In this document: positions 12,080 through 24,570 of the stretch, piece by piece
Layout of the letters: each line of letters begins with the position of its first letter
How positions within the stretch are numbered: position 1 is the first letter of the stretch
Assembly: GCA_019055375.1 (NCBI GenBank)
Contig: JAHQIW010000898.1
Span: 26,500-90,499 of the forward strand
Length of the DNA stretch: 64,000 nt
Direction of reading: 5' to 3'
Source of the DNA: Parelaphostrongylus tenuis
Taxonomy: Eukaryota > Nematoda > Chromadorea > Rhabditida > Metastrongylidae
The notes under the pieces: model-generated
Databases searched by the model: none
What the model was told of the DNA's origin: nothing
What the model saw: only the letters and a program-made list of their open reading frames with translations
Translations under genes and position numbers: made by a program

Positions 12080-13760
12080 TATCCCGCAGTTGCCACCTAT
12101 GCGGTAAAGTTTTCGGGTAGTAAGGGGAACATTGGGCAAGCGAGGTTCGAGAACATGATCGAAAAAATCAAAATATTTGAATGTCCTTGCTTATTCAAGG
12201 TCTTTCTAAAGCTCCTTTTGTTTCGTCCCCACTTTCCATTTTAACGGCGCCAAAATATTTGAACAAATCAATAAAAAGTCCAGAACATTGATTTGTAACG
12301 TATTAGTAGTCATTGATCTGAAATATGGACCGCTGCTATTTTCTGGAGTTTCCTGGAACCCGTTAAAATGGGAAATAATGATTGATTGGAATTAGCGGAC
12401 TCACGAACTCATCGCCGTTGTTATTCAGTTCTTCCTATCGCTTCTAGTTCTTCCTATCGCTTCCACTTTTTCATTTATAAATATATGCAAGATGGATGAG
12501 TAAATTTTTAGCAGTCATTGCTCATGTCCAGCATTTGCGTCATGTACGTGTCAATCGATGTGGCAGTACGAAATTTTGAACAATAATCAAAGTAACACGT
12601 ACGGGTCCCGTCAGGCCCTTCCAGACGGAAGCCTAGAAACTGGTTGTATTAAAAGAAAAAATCTGGTTGCGTTAGATTTTCGTTTTCGAATAGTTCTAAC
12701 ATTATGCAAACTTCTTAGCAGAACATTCAAGACAGCATTGGAGCATCTGAATATATTACACATTTGTTCTGAATATTATCTTTATTGTGACTCCACTTTA
12801 CAGATTTTGTAAGCGCCACCACTTTCATTTACTACGTTTACTCTCACTTATCCCCACATCTACGCGACGGTCTGTTTTTCTCACAAATGTCGCGTTACTA
12901 TTAGCCATGTGTGCTCTTAGTTATTCTATAATGAGTACGCTAAAGCGCTTGAAGGTCTTCATTGTAGCCCTTCAAGGACAGATGGGAGCTCTTTCCGAAC
13001 AATCTGGTGCAGTTCTACTTCAGAGAGAAAGAAAAGCTCATTTGATCTATCTTTAGCGAAATACATTAAATGACTTAGTCGGAAACATTTCATTGCTGCA
13101 TTTTTCGCTAATTTGTCATAAATCTGTGAGTAGCTTGAGTTTTCACTGGGAGGCTTTTCTGAGTATTGATGCCGCTTGCCACTACTTATCACGTTGAATA
13201 CCCAAGTAATTTTCCTTTTCGTTTGAATACTCTCTCGAGCTGTTGTATTAGATGAGCTGAAGTGGTGCATTTGATTGCAGCCTTAAAAATATCTATTTTC
13301 ACTCTAACGTTTCCGCTTACACGATGTTTTTTGAATTTCTGTAGAGAGCTGCCGGAAAAGTTGCGTTCTCGGTGGTGATGAGAAAATTTTGACAACTTCC
13401 GCTTTTTCTGACAAAATGCTTTTTTTCTGCATGCAAAGCTAATCTTTAATTGAGATGTCAGCAGACATACGCAGTTAGCCATACAGATAGCTCGCTGGAT
13501 AGCCTGCTAACCCGCCATTCTCTCTACAGAAATCCCGTATGAACAGAGATCTCAGAAATTTTCGTTCTTTTTCAAAGTTTCTGATTTTATGAAGGAAGTC
13601 CATTTAACACGTTATTAGGCTCTTTGTACTTCTTCTACATTGCTTTTGTTCGGCAGTCTAATCGAGTACTTTCCTAATCTTTCTATTTTCTTCTGATGTT
13701 TTTCGTTTTACAAGAAACACTACTATAGTGCTTGTTCTTTCACTTCAGCCTTCGTTTGGG
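12080..13760. repeat. Diverged duplicated segment, copy 2
   Basis: Counterpart of 40-2,110. It lacks the 926-1,140 MITE and carries extra sequence of its own. Several frames of 84-103 codons (12,558-12,812; 12,787-13,056; 12,959-13,270 minus; 13,189-13,482 minus) are not preserved in copy 1 and look fortuitous. Confidence 0.6.
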
Positions 13761-14450
13761 CAGTCATTCTTTAGATATTTTTAGAACGTTGTTGTTTTGA
13801 ACGCATTTCATATAAATTTATTGTTGCTTGAGTGAATTTTGAGATTCTCAAACTTCTCAACTTTTTGTGAATTTTCAACAAAATTGTCTCTAAATAGGCA
13901 GGACTCCAAATATCTGATCAACAAGCCGTCACATGAATTTATTGTTTTTTGGTAGCTCATTCTCTAATTACCAACTCGAGCTAACCGCCAACTCCTTTAG
14001 TAAATTTCAGCCACGTTGATTGAAAAGTAGGAATGCGTTGAATTGCCCGTGAAGTCATTGCACACGTTAAGATCAAGTCTGTCCTTCAGCAATAAATGTA
14101 ACTCAAATATGGGAGAATCGATCTTTACCAAACGATCAATGCGATGACTTCAATTTAATTTCGCTTTCTATTTCTGATTAGTAACATTTAAATTTGAATG
14201 TGCTTTTTCCACGACATCTATCACAGTGGAATTTCGTCCCGGCCGATAGCAAGGAAACGTTACGCCTTCCTAGATGGCGCACTAAAGGTGTAATAAAGAT
14301 CAAAGGCGACCTTATGATCCAATGAGAATCAAACAGATATGGGAGAAGATTCCCTCTTTCTGCTACTACAATTTCGTGCATTCCTTCTTGACAACGATAT
14401 AGTCATGCATGCGAGTTAGCGTTTGTTCTCATTAATATGAGTTGTATTCT
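13761..14450. other. Intergenic, no gene seen
   Basis: AT-rich; no supported exon or recognised repeat. Confidence 0.4.
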
Positions 14451-16110
14451 AAACTTGATTCGAGGAACTTGCGATCAAGTGACTTAGAAGTACATTTGAG
14501 ACGGTTCCTGACCGTGTCCAACGAATTAACTCCACACATGTTCTGCGAATGGTTGACAGGCAACACATAGGTCTACTTATCCTTGGTGTTTGAATCTCAG
14601 CAAACCATAAGTGATTATCAAATGCTAAACACAGGAAAGTAAGTAGCCCTATTTCTTCCAGGCTTGAAGAAATTTTAATATAGCAGCCCTGGGTATGATA
14701 ACAATGAAGAGGCTGCCAAAACATCGGAGCCATTTTATACTGTCTAAACTTCGAAAAACAAAGGTGGCGATGTCTACCTACATTTCTCCCAAGCTCCCTT
14801 TCATCTGAGTTCTCTATAGAGGACCTAGCCATGTAGACAATAGGAATGCGGTAGGATGCAATTACAGCAGAGGAGGCGAAAGGACGCCTCTTAGTTTCCT
14901 TAGCCTTCAATTCCAGAGAAGAACTGTTTCTCGAAGCATGCTATGGAAGTAGAGCCAGCGTGTTAGAGCTTTTGTGAACATGAGTTTAGTTATGAATAGT
15001 AATAGTAAAAGAGCAGAATTTTTGATATCGCCGAGGTTGGAACTCGCAGTCGTAAAGTTCACCGACGCTTTAATAATTACTAAAGTTAGAAGATTGCAGT
15101 TTGAACCGCAGACGGAATAGCTGTAATTTCTAGAAAGGCGTTGAAGAAAAGGCGCGATTATTTCCCGCATATCTCCAGTAAGGACGTCCTCTTGCCTCAA
15201 TATGGTATAAAGAAGGACGGTATTGTTGTCGTACCGGTTCTTTTTTTTTGCGAAAATTGACGTACCATTTCGTTGGAGAAGAAAATCTCATCCGAACAGA
15301 ATTCATGAATCTTCCACCAATTCTCATCAACAAGCTAAACTTTTCACACGTTATCTGTCACAACGCAAGATACCTATCCATGAAAAACTAACAGACCATA
15401 TTATTGTTCAGAACGGATAATCTCCCTTAGATCGGTAACTAACGCTCAATCTGCTTGCTGCCTGTCACTTATTAACTCTTCACTCGTGTCTGATAAACGA
15501 CGGGGCCAAGAAGCAGAATATCGAAAAGGATTGAATATAACATATCACATCCTTACCATAAAAAGACTCACTCCAGTGCTACGAGAGTGCAAGAGACCGC
15601 TCTGGGTCATGTTCGTTATTTTGAAGATTCTTTGATGTAAAAAGATTAATCTTCAACTAAATCTCGTAAAAATTATGGTAATGAAGAGCTGACGGGCCTC
15701 GTGTGACCAAGAGAATGGATTCAATTCGAATGCTCCAGTTACGTTAATCTCCGTCGTGAAGTCAGTATGTTGGATGACTAAGCTCCAGAGTTGAGTGGGA
15801 GGAAATAAGCCGCTTGAGGAGTGTTCAAGATCATTGAAGATGTAGTGAAAGTATATGCATCAGAAACTTGTTACTAACGTAATCAGGATAACGATCGCTC
15901 GGTACTATTAGCACCGTCGGAAGGTCGATACCATTAGTATCTCATATCTCGCAAATAGGGAAATAATCCGAGGTTCTGCCTTACGTAAACGCTAAAAAAA
16001 TCAGAAGCACCGTCCTTCACCTCAGATTATCTAAAATCACATGAACCAGGTACGTATGCATTTCAACGGTAACCGACGGTTAAGAGCCGTTATCAGCTGG
16101 ATATCTCGGG
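14450..16110 (+). mobile_element. Heavily decayed RTE-like LINE copy
   Basis: Blocks match the 22.6-24.6 kb LINE in order: 15,300-15,400 (reads LPPILIN and FTRYLSQRKIP, versus the 23,140-23,220 region), 15,440-15,500 (CTCAATCTGCTTGCTGCC versus 23,246), 15,730-15,850 (CTCCAGTTACGT, AGCTCCAGAGTTGA, GAAGATGTAGTGAA versus 23,920-24,030), and 16,050-16,110 (AAGAGCCGTTA and GGATATCTCGGGA versus 24,330). Many stops and deletions. The upstream part, 14,450-15,200, is assigned with less certainty. It ends about 500 bp before the channel gene. Confidence 0.7.
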
Positions 16111-16603
16111 ACAGAAAACGTGCAGTAGAAGAGTCACCAAGTCCACGGATTCTTGTCGAAAACTATAGCAAAATGTATGATTATCAATAAACCTCTCAAC
16201 GTAGAAGACCTTCTGGATCCTGGACCCGTCAGGTAGAAGTAGAATGTCCTCTGCCATCCTCTCAAGTTGATCAACGACCAACGACAGGCGATGCCATTTC
16301 TCACAATGTCCAAAAGTTTCATTGAGCAAAATTTTAAATTTCCTTACGATTCGTTCCTTAGAGGCAGAAATCTTTTTCAGTTGCTCTGGCCACCGCATGA
16401 ATCCCATTTCACAACAAATTACTTCTTCCCTACATTGAAACGATTAGAATTGATAAGAACAGCTTTTATAACTTGGTCACTGTCGTCATTAATATTTCGC
16501 ATTCATGTTCGCAGATCGTTTACTGTGTGAACTTTAGGCACGTAATATTTTTTACTACATATTCTCATAAATTTTTCCAAATATAAATGCTACTACTGCT
16601 TTT

Positions 16604-16606
16604 CAG
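16604..16606 (+). promoter_or_regulatory. Probable spliced-leader acceptor of the channel gene
   Basis: A polypyrimidine stretch ending CTTTTCAG finishes at 16,606, one base before ATG 16,608. An in-frame ATG at 16,587 lies inside the acceptor tract, so 16,608 is the better start. SL trans-splicing is inferred from nematode biology. Confidence 0.5.
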
Positions 16607-16607
16607 A

Positions 16608-18474
16608 ATGCTGACATTACTCTTTTGGCAGTGCTCAATATTGGGTGTGTTGACACGTCACGACTCTCCAATCGTCATCGAACGACCGCCGAATCGAGTT
16701 GAATTCGACGATCTATTAATGGAATATAACAGAGACGAAGGGCCAACCACTAACGTATCCGTGGGTTTTCTTATGTTCTAATGCTTCATTCATACAAATA
16801 CTCGCGATAATACAAGGTATAGAGTAATTGGCACTGCTCAGTCTCTTATGGACTCGCGATGTTTTCGACCCCATTCTCGGCATCGCAGAAGTCAATTGAA
16901 TTGCATGTTGTCTCCATATGATGACTTGCAGGAGCCAGCCAACATTATAAAGCCCGCACTTCAATAGCATATAAGTTTTGCAACAGTTGCCTTATCAAAC
17001 GTACATGTTACAGGACCACATCTAACACTCGCTATAAGTACATATCACATAGTTTTGAGTGATATGCAGAACTATGAACCTCGTGCGGGAGCTGAACCTG
17101 CGTCCCATCTTCTTCGAGAACCATGCTAAGCACTGCACTACCAGGGCTCCATACTTGACATCAAACTAGCGGAATGGGTGAGACGCGGATCCAATTTTCG
17201 TTTGAGGTTCAAAAATTTGCATATAACTCAATATTATTGGATATGTAGTTGTAACATCATGCCATCACTGAGAAGCGGTCAAATAAGGAATTCTTATCAC
17301 TTCTATAATCAATGGCGAAGTGGATAGTTTTCCCCTGCGCCTGTACATTTTCCATACAGCCCATTTTTGTGGTGCTTTCTACCAGTACGCACCGTCATCC
17401 CTTCTATTTCTTAATGAGGGATCGTGTAATTACATAGTTTTTTTTTCGGATCCAAGAACGACTTTTTTGCCTTCTCTTCAAGAAGTGCCACTAACAAACC
17501 AAGTCAATGTTTTTAAGAAAATGTCCAGTATGAATAAGTTGAATTAGTGGGAATTTTCTATTTTGTTGACTTCCAGGTAAATGTATTCCTTACTGTAAAT
17601 GCTGCTGGCTTATTTGGCGAAGTTCTGCGCACATCTATCACCATGGACCAGACATGGACTGATATGCGATTGTCATTTCAAGGAGTGTCAGAAGTGCCGG
17701 TGAGTTCAATTTATAAACAAAAACAATTTATATTAATAATTAATTTCTATTCCAAAAAGACAAAACAACTATTTCTCTTGAGAGGCCTCAGAGGAGATTT
17801 CCGTCATTCTTCTAACGCATTTAATACGGGCTCCAAGAAGTTTATGATCGAAAACTCTTTACGTTACCAATAGATAGGGAGCGTCACCGACTCGCGAATA
17901 AAGTTTTATCGAAGTGATTCAGCTTGCACCACTCGACTCCAGAATTGAAAAGGATTAGTGGGAGTTTTTTTAGGGGAGTGTGGGCATTTTGTGACCTTGA
18001 AAGGATTGAAGACTTACTTGATTGGAGGTGGCGTTGAAACAATGACCATAGGCATGTAACTGCGCGGCAGTATCTCTAGCCACTACGCTCTTCACGCTTG
18101 GCATTTTTATTCTCTTGACATGAGTCAATGTTAGAAATTTAGTTACCGAATAATGTGATGACTTGGCATCCGGATACGGTAGTTCTAAACGCACTCAGAA
18201 GCGAAATAAAATTGACGTCGTCATTTCTGAACTTCGACGGGACGGTGCGTAGAAGACAGCTATTGCTCGTAGAAGTGCTATGCGACGAGCCGCTGAGCAA
18301 TGTGACAAATCCGAACGTGAGGCTTTCGATTTTTTTAACGAATTCTGTGCGCAGTTTACAAAATCAAATCAGTTTTTATTGCAGGTTCTCGAATGTCCCT
18401 TGCAATTATCGAGCTTCAGTAATCGTGGATGCGATGAAATAGGATATACAATAGAGAAAATAAATATCGATCGG
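16608..18474 (+). CDS. Cys-loop ligand-gated ion channel, N-terminal half (partial or pseudogene)
   Basis: Four phase-0 exons are readable: 16,608-16,754, 17,577-17,699, 18,143-18,316 and 18,385-about 18,474, with GT donors (GTATCC, GTGAGT, GTGAGG) and AG acceptors. Exon 1 gives a hydrophobic signal-like start (MLTLLFWQCSILGVL) and a segment ending YNRDEGPTTN. Exon 2 reads VNVFLTVNAAGLFGE, then TMDQTWTDMRLSF, the typical beta-strand region with conserved W and R-L-x-F. Exon 3 reads VMTWHPDTVVLNA (loop A, WxPD) and a segment ending in C. Exon 4 carries the second loop Cys (LECPLQLSSF). Such subunits assemble as pentameric plasma-membrane receptors; the ligand cannot be told. The four-helix membrane half is not found: the last frame ends at a stop at 18,613 and nothing channel-like follows before the mariner at 20.2 kb. 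The end at 18,474 is a guess from a GTAGCA donor. It could be a pseudogene, or the 3' exons may lie elsewhere. Confidence 0.72.
17081..17150 (-). repeat. tRNA-like module in channel intron 1
   Basis: On the minus strand an A-box-like TGGTAGTGCAGTG and a B-box-like GGTTCAGCTCC have tRNA spacing. The acceptor ends pair poorly, so it is more likely a tRNA-derived repeat or pseudogene than a working tRNA. Confidence 0.5.
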
Positions 18475-18614
18475 GTAGCACGCATTTCAAGTGCTACTGA
18501 AATCAAGGAGACCCTCGACGATCATTTGAATCGAACATCACTCTTGGCAGCAGCCATTCTGTATTTGGAGAAACCGCGTCGACTTATTCATAACGTTATC
18601 GATAAGAGCGCGTA

Positions 18615-20190
18615 ACCAATTTGTTACTAATATCATTTCTGAAGTCCACAGACACGGAAGCTTCAGCTTATTACATGTAATTTGATGTTCAATATTCTAA
18701 AGACGGTTGTGTACGAATTAGAAATGCTGGTGTGATATCGAAAATTGTCCTGAGGTACATTCAATGCCCTTCATATACTAGGAAAAAAGGGCTTGGCGAA
18801 ATATAACATTTAAAGGCTTTGGAGAGCATTCTGCACTTTATTTTGATCCGCCGAATGGAGTGATCTCAAATTATCAGACGTATTCGGTTATTTTTCATCT
18901 TTCTTTATTTTTGTTCAGCTCGTTGTAGATTGTATGCCATTCATTTTATATTGGTGAAAAATGAAAGCATAACGCCAGTGGTGCTTGTTTTTTCTTTTTT
19001 GCCCGTATTTATATAGATAATTAATTTGTTGATTTGTTCATAGATTTTTTGGTCGAGACAGAAATCTGTGATTCATCTCCAGCTAGTGTTCTAAAATTAA
19101 TCCATAGGTGATTCGTCTGATACCGCATATTGATTTTGCGTATTTATCATGGGATAAGAAAGATTCTATCGTAATTTAGCGCTCCAAGGTACATCATTTT
19201 GTAGACACACTGCGCAACTCACCATGGAGATAAAGTGTCTACCTCTCATAATCTCTTAATAGTTTACCGCCTCGCTCAGCGTGACGGAGTCGTTCCTAAG
19301 TAGCAATTCATTTTCGACAACGTGAAGTTCAATATCGGCCTTGTCATGAGAGCTAGCAATAGGTCCAAGTGATATGATCACGTGGCCTTGCAGTGACAGT
19401 CGATTGCTTGATGGCCAATACAATCCTTTGAGGATGAGTCCTTATCTATAAGGGCTCGGTTCAACCGAAAGGCACGAGGTCCTAATGAGGTGTGCGAGAA
19501 TACACCGAAATGTGCGCTAACACTATAGATGCTAAATCAAACCCCTTGAAAGGCTCAAAATATGTTATCAGAATTGAAGAATATTGCGAGAGAACACTCG
19601 CTTGGATATCTGGTCTTTTGGATGGAGAGTAAACACTGCGGTCTTGCACAATCACCACACAAAATTTCCTCGTGCACTCATCGTGCACTGTGGTGGTCTT
19701 CTGCGAAGACGATAACGTTGAACGAAGCCCTTTCCGTAATCCTGAAATCGTTCCCATATGCGACTGCAGATGGCTGACTTTACCTACGAATCCGTCAGTC
19801 CAGCATTTGGTTCGCCATCCAAGAAGATACTTGCTTTATTGAAACTCTCCACCCTAGTGCTCACTTCGTCCATCTGTCATCTCCTCTTCTTAGCACGTGA
19901 TAGATCTATTATTGCTCCGTTATCGGTATAAATTTTCGCGAATAAACGATGACTAAGTTCAGCAGATCTGAGCTTACATTCAAGAAAAAAGTTATGGGTG
20001 CCGGTATTCATCAAAAGACATCACAAAGCGCTTTGTGGACAGTCCTGGTTTCTTCATGTAGTTGAAGTATTAAGCTGGAAATAAAATTTCCACCGTTTGC
20101 ATAGGAATGTCGTTTTTCGTATGAATCGTGTGTAATTTCCATATCATTTGGAAGATCAACTTCCTGCTCATCTATGGATATATAATCTGT
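18615..20190. other. Intergenic, no gene seen
   Basis: No exon continuing the channel gene was found. Overlapping frames on both strands at 19,482-19,777 have no recognised motif. Confidence 0.4.
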
Positions 20191-21000
20191 CTATATCTGC
20201 TGCAGAATGGAAGTATCCAGAGATCAAAACGTTTGTTGATGCTTTACGAGTACAAATTTGGTTCAAATGCTTCTGATGCTGCTCGTTGAATCAAAAGGCT
20301 TGGGGCCACCGTACAGTTGGAGAATCAACAGCCCGCACGCGATTTTGTGAGTTCAAGGACGGAAATGAGGAGTTAACCATCGGACAGAGATCCGAACAAC
20401 CAGCCAAACTCGATGTGAAGACTTGATTTCTGGTTTGGAAAATGAGCCGTCACCAAGTTCTCGTGAATTGGCAGCAGAACTGAGAGGAATCTGCATTTTG
20501 AACTTGTTGCGAATGGCAAATCCATCAACGCCGATCTTCACTGCGAGCAACTGGACCGAATTTATGACAAGTTTGCCGAGAGGTACCCGTGACTTGTTCA
20601 TCGGAAGCGTGCTTTGTTCCAGCGAGATAACGCAAAACCACACATAACCAAAAAGACCAAGGCAAACCTTGCGGAATTGGACGAAGTTGAGATTTTAGCG
20701 CATCCACCTTATAGTCCGGACTGCTCCATCTGTTTACGGTCTTTTACATCAATGCAACACTTTTTGGAGGTCGCTGATTTGAATCTTTTGATGAAGTTGA
20801 AGAAGCATGTCAAGAGTTCTTTGATTCAAAGCCGAAGGACTGGTACTTCGATCACATCAGAAACCTGGCAGACCGATGGCAAAAAGTGGTGGATAATGAT
20901 GATCTGTATTTTGAAGAATAGTTCGTTGTTTGCTGTCTGAATATACGCATAAATTTTGAAAGTTTTATCAAACGGTGAGAACTTTTTCTCCAACCTAGTA
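20190..21000 (+). mobile_element. Mariner-type transposon remnant, internally deleted
   Basis: The N-terminal helix-turn-helix region is visible across frameshifts (YKLGSNASDAA-like at 20,250; ARTRFCEFKDGNEEL at 20,338; SSRELAAELR at 20,459). The catalytic block FQRDNAKPHITKKTK starts at 20,617 and YSPD follows at about 20,713. The central part is missing and frames are broken, so it is inactive. The right end ACTTTTTCTCCAACCTAGTA (20,980-20,992 region) matches the outer end of the 51.4-kb mariner. The left inverted repeat was not identified. Confidence 0.88.
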
Positions 21001-21944
21001 TCAAACCACCTTTCTTTTGATTATCATTTTCCATCTTAATCGAGTGATTTCATTGACCACTACGGCGGAGTAGAAACAGTCTTGGCGACACCATGTCGTC
21101 TGTCAAACCCCTCTCTTCTACAGTGAGGGATAGATGGATAACAAGCACTTTTTGTATCAGTTTCGTTAACAGTCAGTGGTAGTTTATGTATACGAGCGGT
21201 CCACTCTTTGATCGATGAGCACTGTAAGCCTCACATCTGCTGAGACGTTGCTAAGCACCTTTCTGTTGCTGCTGAAGTTAGAAAAACAGGTATATGGTAT
21301 TCGCACCAGAATTCTGACCAGCGGTATAGTCTCGATCCATGTAAAGTTGAGAAGAATTCTTCTGTTACTGTTCACCTGTAGGAGAACTGAGCGCAACGTT
21401 TTCTCACCTTTGGGATTCTCTGTTACTGAAGGCAAGATATTAATTAGGTTTTGCTAAGTATATGTAATTTAAAGACATTACTTCTAAGAAGGTCCTTGAG
21501 ATATTATCCGATCTATCTTTATAATTCCATTAGCAATTCGATAAATCGATGTGAAAGGGTAGAATTTCTGGCGGTTTTTCTTGATATAATATAAGATGAG
21601 CTTTTTGATGTTAATTATATGACAAATAGATGTAAAATCACCCTTATAATGTTGAAAAAGAAGTTGAATTATAACACATATTTCAGAAAGTAATCAACGT
21701 TCAATTCATTATCCTTAAGACTTCAGCTATAAAACCCAACTGTGAGCAAAACAATATGCTAGCAGTTTTTATGTGCATTCAAATTTTATTTTTATCGCGG
21801 TTTGTAAGCACTCACTCACCCATTTGCTACTCAAGGAAAAAACTGTTTGTTTCGAGTGATCTTTTGAGACCACGCTGAAAATCCAGTTTATCTGATAGTT
21901 TTTTTGAGTTAGCATGTATACACTGCCGATGTACTGATTTGTTT
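21001..21944. other. Intergenic, no gene seen
   Basis: At 21,184-21,457 both strands are open for about 80 codons, usually a sign of base composition rather than coding. No motif recognised. Confidence 0.4.
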
Positions 21945-22150
21945 CACTTCACGGCACGTGTAAATCCTTTATCGTCGCCTACCCTATATTGAAGGATGAG
22001 GCGAGCTCCGTGAGGATTGGCTAAGACGAGGGATACTGATGAGGCTGTCAAGGCCGAAATAAGTGTATCGGGCTTTATAGGTTGACCCATTAAAGAGCAT
22101 ATGACTGTTGGCTTAAAAGTAATTATCAGATATATTGAATTTTGAGCGTG
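21945..22150. mobile_element. Foldback/TIR family, right-half fragment
   Basis: Contains ATTGGCTAAGACGAGG, TGATGAGGCTGTCAAGGCCG, GTGTATCGGGCTTTATAGG and CATATGACTGTTGGCT in the same order as 25,195-25,310. Only one arm is present. Confidence 0.65.
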
Positions 22151-22589
22151 ATCGCTTTTTTCTGATTATAAGGGGACAAATGAGATACTGATATCATTCT
22201 CTGGACAGAAACATTTCATGAAAATGTTAGGCATAACTGAGAAGCTCAGATTTCTGGCTACAGCCCCATTCCGCTGATTCTTCGAAACAATCCTTCCAAA
22301 CGCTGACGCATTCAAAGTAAACTCATGCTTCATAAGACCTCGTGATTTTCCTCTTATCTCGTTTATATTTCGTTGGAAAAACTCCCTCTTTAGAGTGCTA
22401 GTGCCCAAACTATAGCACAAGTTTCCTAGAACAAAAAATGTTCTGCTTTTCTAGAAGTTCTTTTGATTTTCTGATCTTATTTGGTCTGTTGATTTGTGCT
22501 CTAAACCTCGCTGGACAGAGCTATTTTTCAGACTATCAATAATTATCTGATAGCGTAATGTCTTCTGATTCCAGCGATGTGCTTATTTT

Positions 22590-24570
22590 CTAGAAATAAA
22601 TTGGGATGTATTCAAATCATTAGTCGGCTCTTGGGAAGATACCGTTGTCGACAACATCGACGAAGAATACGATCGACTCGTTGAATATCTACACATTAGC
22701 GCTGTGAAAAGCGAGAGTCCTAAGGTCACGAAGAGACGCTTGTCTCCACAGACACTCGAGCTGATAAGTCAACATGGATTCGCACGAGCTACAGGCAACA
22801 GAAACCTTACGTCCGAACTTGCGAAACGCTTCGGAGAAGCTGCAGAAGCTGGGAAGAGCATTCGCAAAGCCCAGCGAAGCTTCGCCAACTATAAGACCAA
22901 GATGATTGCACTCCGATACTTTGACGGGACACTTACAGCTTCGAGAAGGGCTATGGAGAAAATCAGCCACCAAACTACTCGGATCTCTTCGCTAGCCATG
23001 TCCTCTTGCCGTCATATAAATGAAAGAGGGCCATTATGTCGTTCCACCGGTCCTCCCTTCCGAAACCCGACATGCTGTATCGTCGGTGGAGAACAGAACA
23101 CACCCGGTCCAGACAGGATTTGACCAGAACACCTGAAGAACCTGCCGCCAGTTCTCATAAACACCCTGGCTCGGCTCTTCACTCGCTACCTGTCAGAATG
23201 CAAGGTCCCTATTTAATGGAAAACCAGCAAGTGCAATTATCGCCCAATCTGCTTGCTGTCCGTTGTCTATAAACTCTTTACTCGAGTCATCCTAAACATG
23301 ATTGACAGAACACTGGACGAAGGGCAGCCATGCGAACAAGCAGGATTCGGAAAACGATTTAGTACCATAGACCACATCCAACGATTACAAGACTCATTGA
23401 AGTTTCACGAGAGTACAAATAATCACTCTGTCTCGCTTTCATCGATCTGAAGAAAGCCTTCGATTCAGTGGGAACAGAAGCGATTATAGAGGCTCTGGAT
23501 AACCAGGGCGTCCCTACTCGGTACCTAATGATCCTTCGTGAGCTTTATAAAGATTTCACAACCAAAATATCTCCATCTCTACAACAATATCACCATTGAC
23601 GTAAGAAGAGGGGTTCGACAAGGCGATACAATATCGCCAAAACTATTCACTGCCACCCTACAAAACGTCATGCGAACATTAGAATGGGACGATATGGGAG
23701 TGAAAATTGACGGTCGACAATCAAATCATCTTCGCTTTGCTGACGATATCGTTCTCATAACACCAAACATCAGCCAAGCGGAACAAATGTTGACCGAAAT
23801 AATAACGCCTGTGGAAAGATTGGTCTTCAACTAAATCTAACGAAAACGATATTCAGAAGAACGGATGGGTTTTGAATGCCCCATTCATGCTCAACGAAAC
23901 GACAATCTCCGAATGCTCCAGTTACGTCTGTCTAGGTCGTGAAATCAACATGATGAACGACGTAGCTCCAGAGTTGAACAGGAGGAAACGAGCAGCTTGG
24001 GGGACGTTTAAGATCAGCGAAGATGTAGTGAAGAGGACAAAGAACATAGGACTCCGTGCCCACCTTTTCGACTCGACAATTATCCCTGCCCTAACGTATG
24101 CAGCAGAAACCTGGTCGCTACGTAAGCAGGATGAAAGAACACCTGGCGTTATCGAACGCGCAGTCGAAAGGTCAATGCTAGGAGCATCTCATATCACGCC
24201 AATAAGAGAAAGGATCCGAAATTCCGACCTACGTCAACGATCGAAAATTAGAGACGCCGTTCTACTCGCCAGGATATCGAAAATAAGGTGACCGAACACG
24301 TGATGCGCTTCAACGACAACCGAGGGACAAGAGCCGTTACCGACTGGATTCCTCGGGATGTCAAGCGCTCCAAAGGAAGACCACCGACCCGTTGGTCCGA
24401 TTTCTTCACGAAAGCGATAGAAGAAAGATATGATGCTCAGCGAATCCCTAGAGCGAGGAGGACCCACTGGGCTACTCTTGCACGCGACAGGGAAATATGG
24501 AAGAGTTGCTGGTACCCGCTCGAGTCACTCGACGATCAACGGGACAACAGAAACAGGCAGAAACAGAAAC
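22590..24570 (+). mobile_element. RTE-like LINE reverse-transcriptase copy, 5'-truncated, frameshifted
   Basis: The best-preserved LINE here. Upstream linker: SVGSWEDTV-type segment at about 22,625 and SPQTLELISQHGFARATGN (22,743-22,800). RT palm motifs appear in alternating frames: LKKAFDSVG (about 23,448), RRGVRQGDTISPKLF (23,605-23,650) and the catalytic box LRFADDIVLI (23,729-23,760). Downstream are TYAAETW (24,098), IPRDVKRSKGRPPTRW (24,347-24,393) and HWATLARDREIWK. At least three frameshifts and loss of the endonuclease make it non-autonomous. Placement in the RTE clade is from recollection of nematode elements; RT family membership itself is clear. Confidence 0.93.

Noticed and set aside
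12558..13482. Cluster of overlapping 84-103 codon frames
   Set aside because: Not conserved in the duplicated copy at 0.04-2.1 kb, and open on both strands.
14449..15333. Minus-strand frames of 67-153 codons
   Set aside because: The plus strand at 15.2-16.1 kb aligns with the LINE, so the minus frames are shadows; no motif was seen in them.
20423..20940. Host protein-coding frames of 74-108 codons
   Set aside because: They are frameshifted pieces of a mariner transposase, not host genes.
21184..21457. Opposed open frames of about 80 codons as a gene
   Set aside because: Open on both strands with no recognised motif or splice partners.
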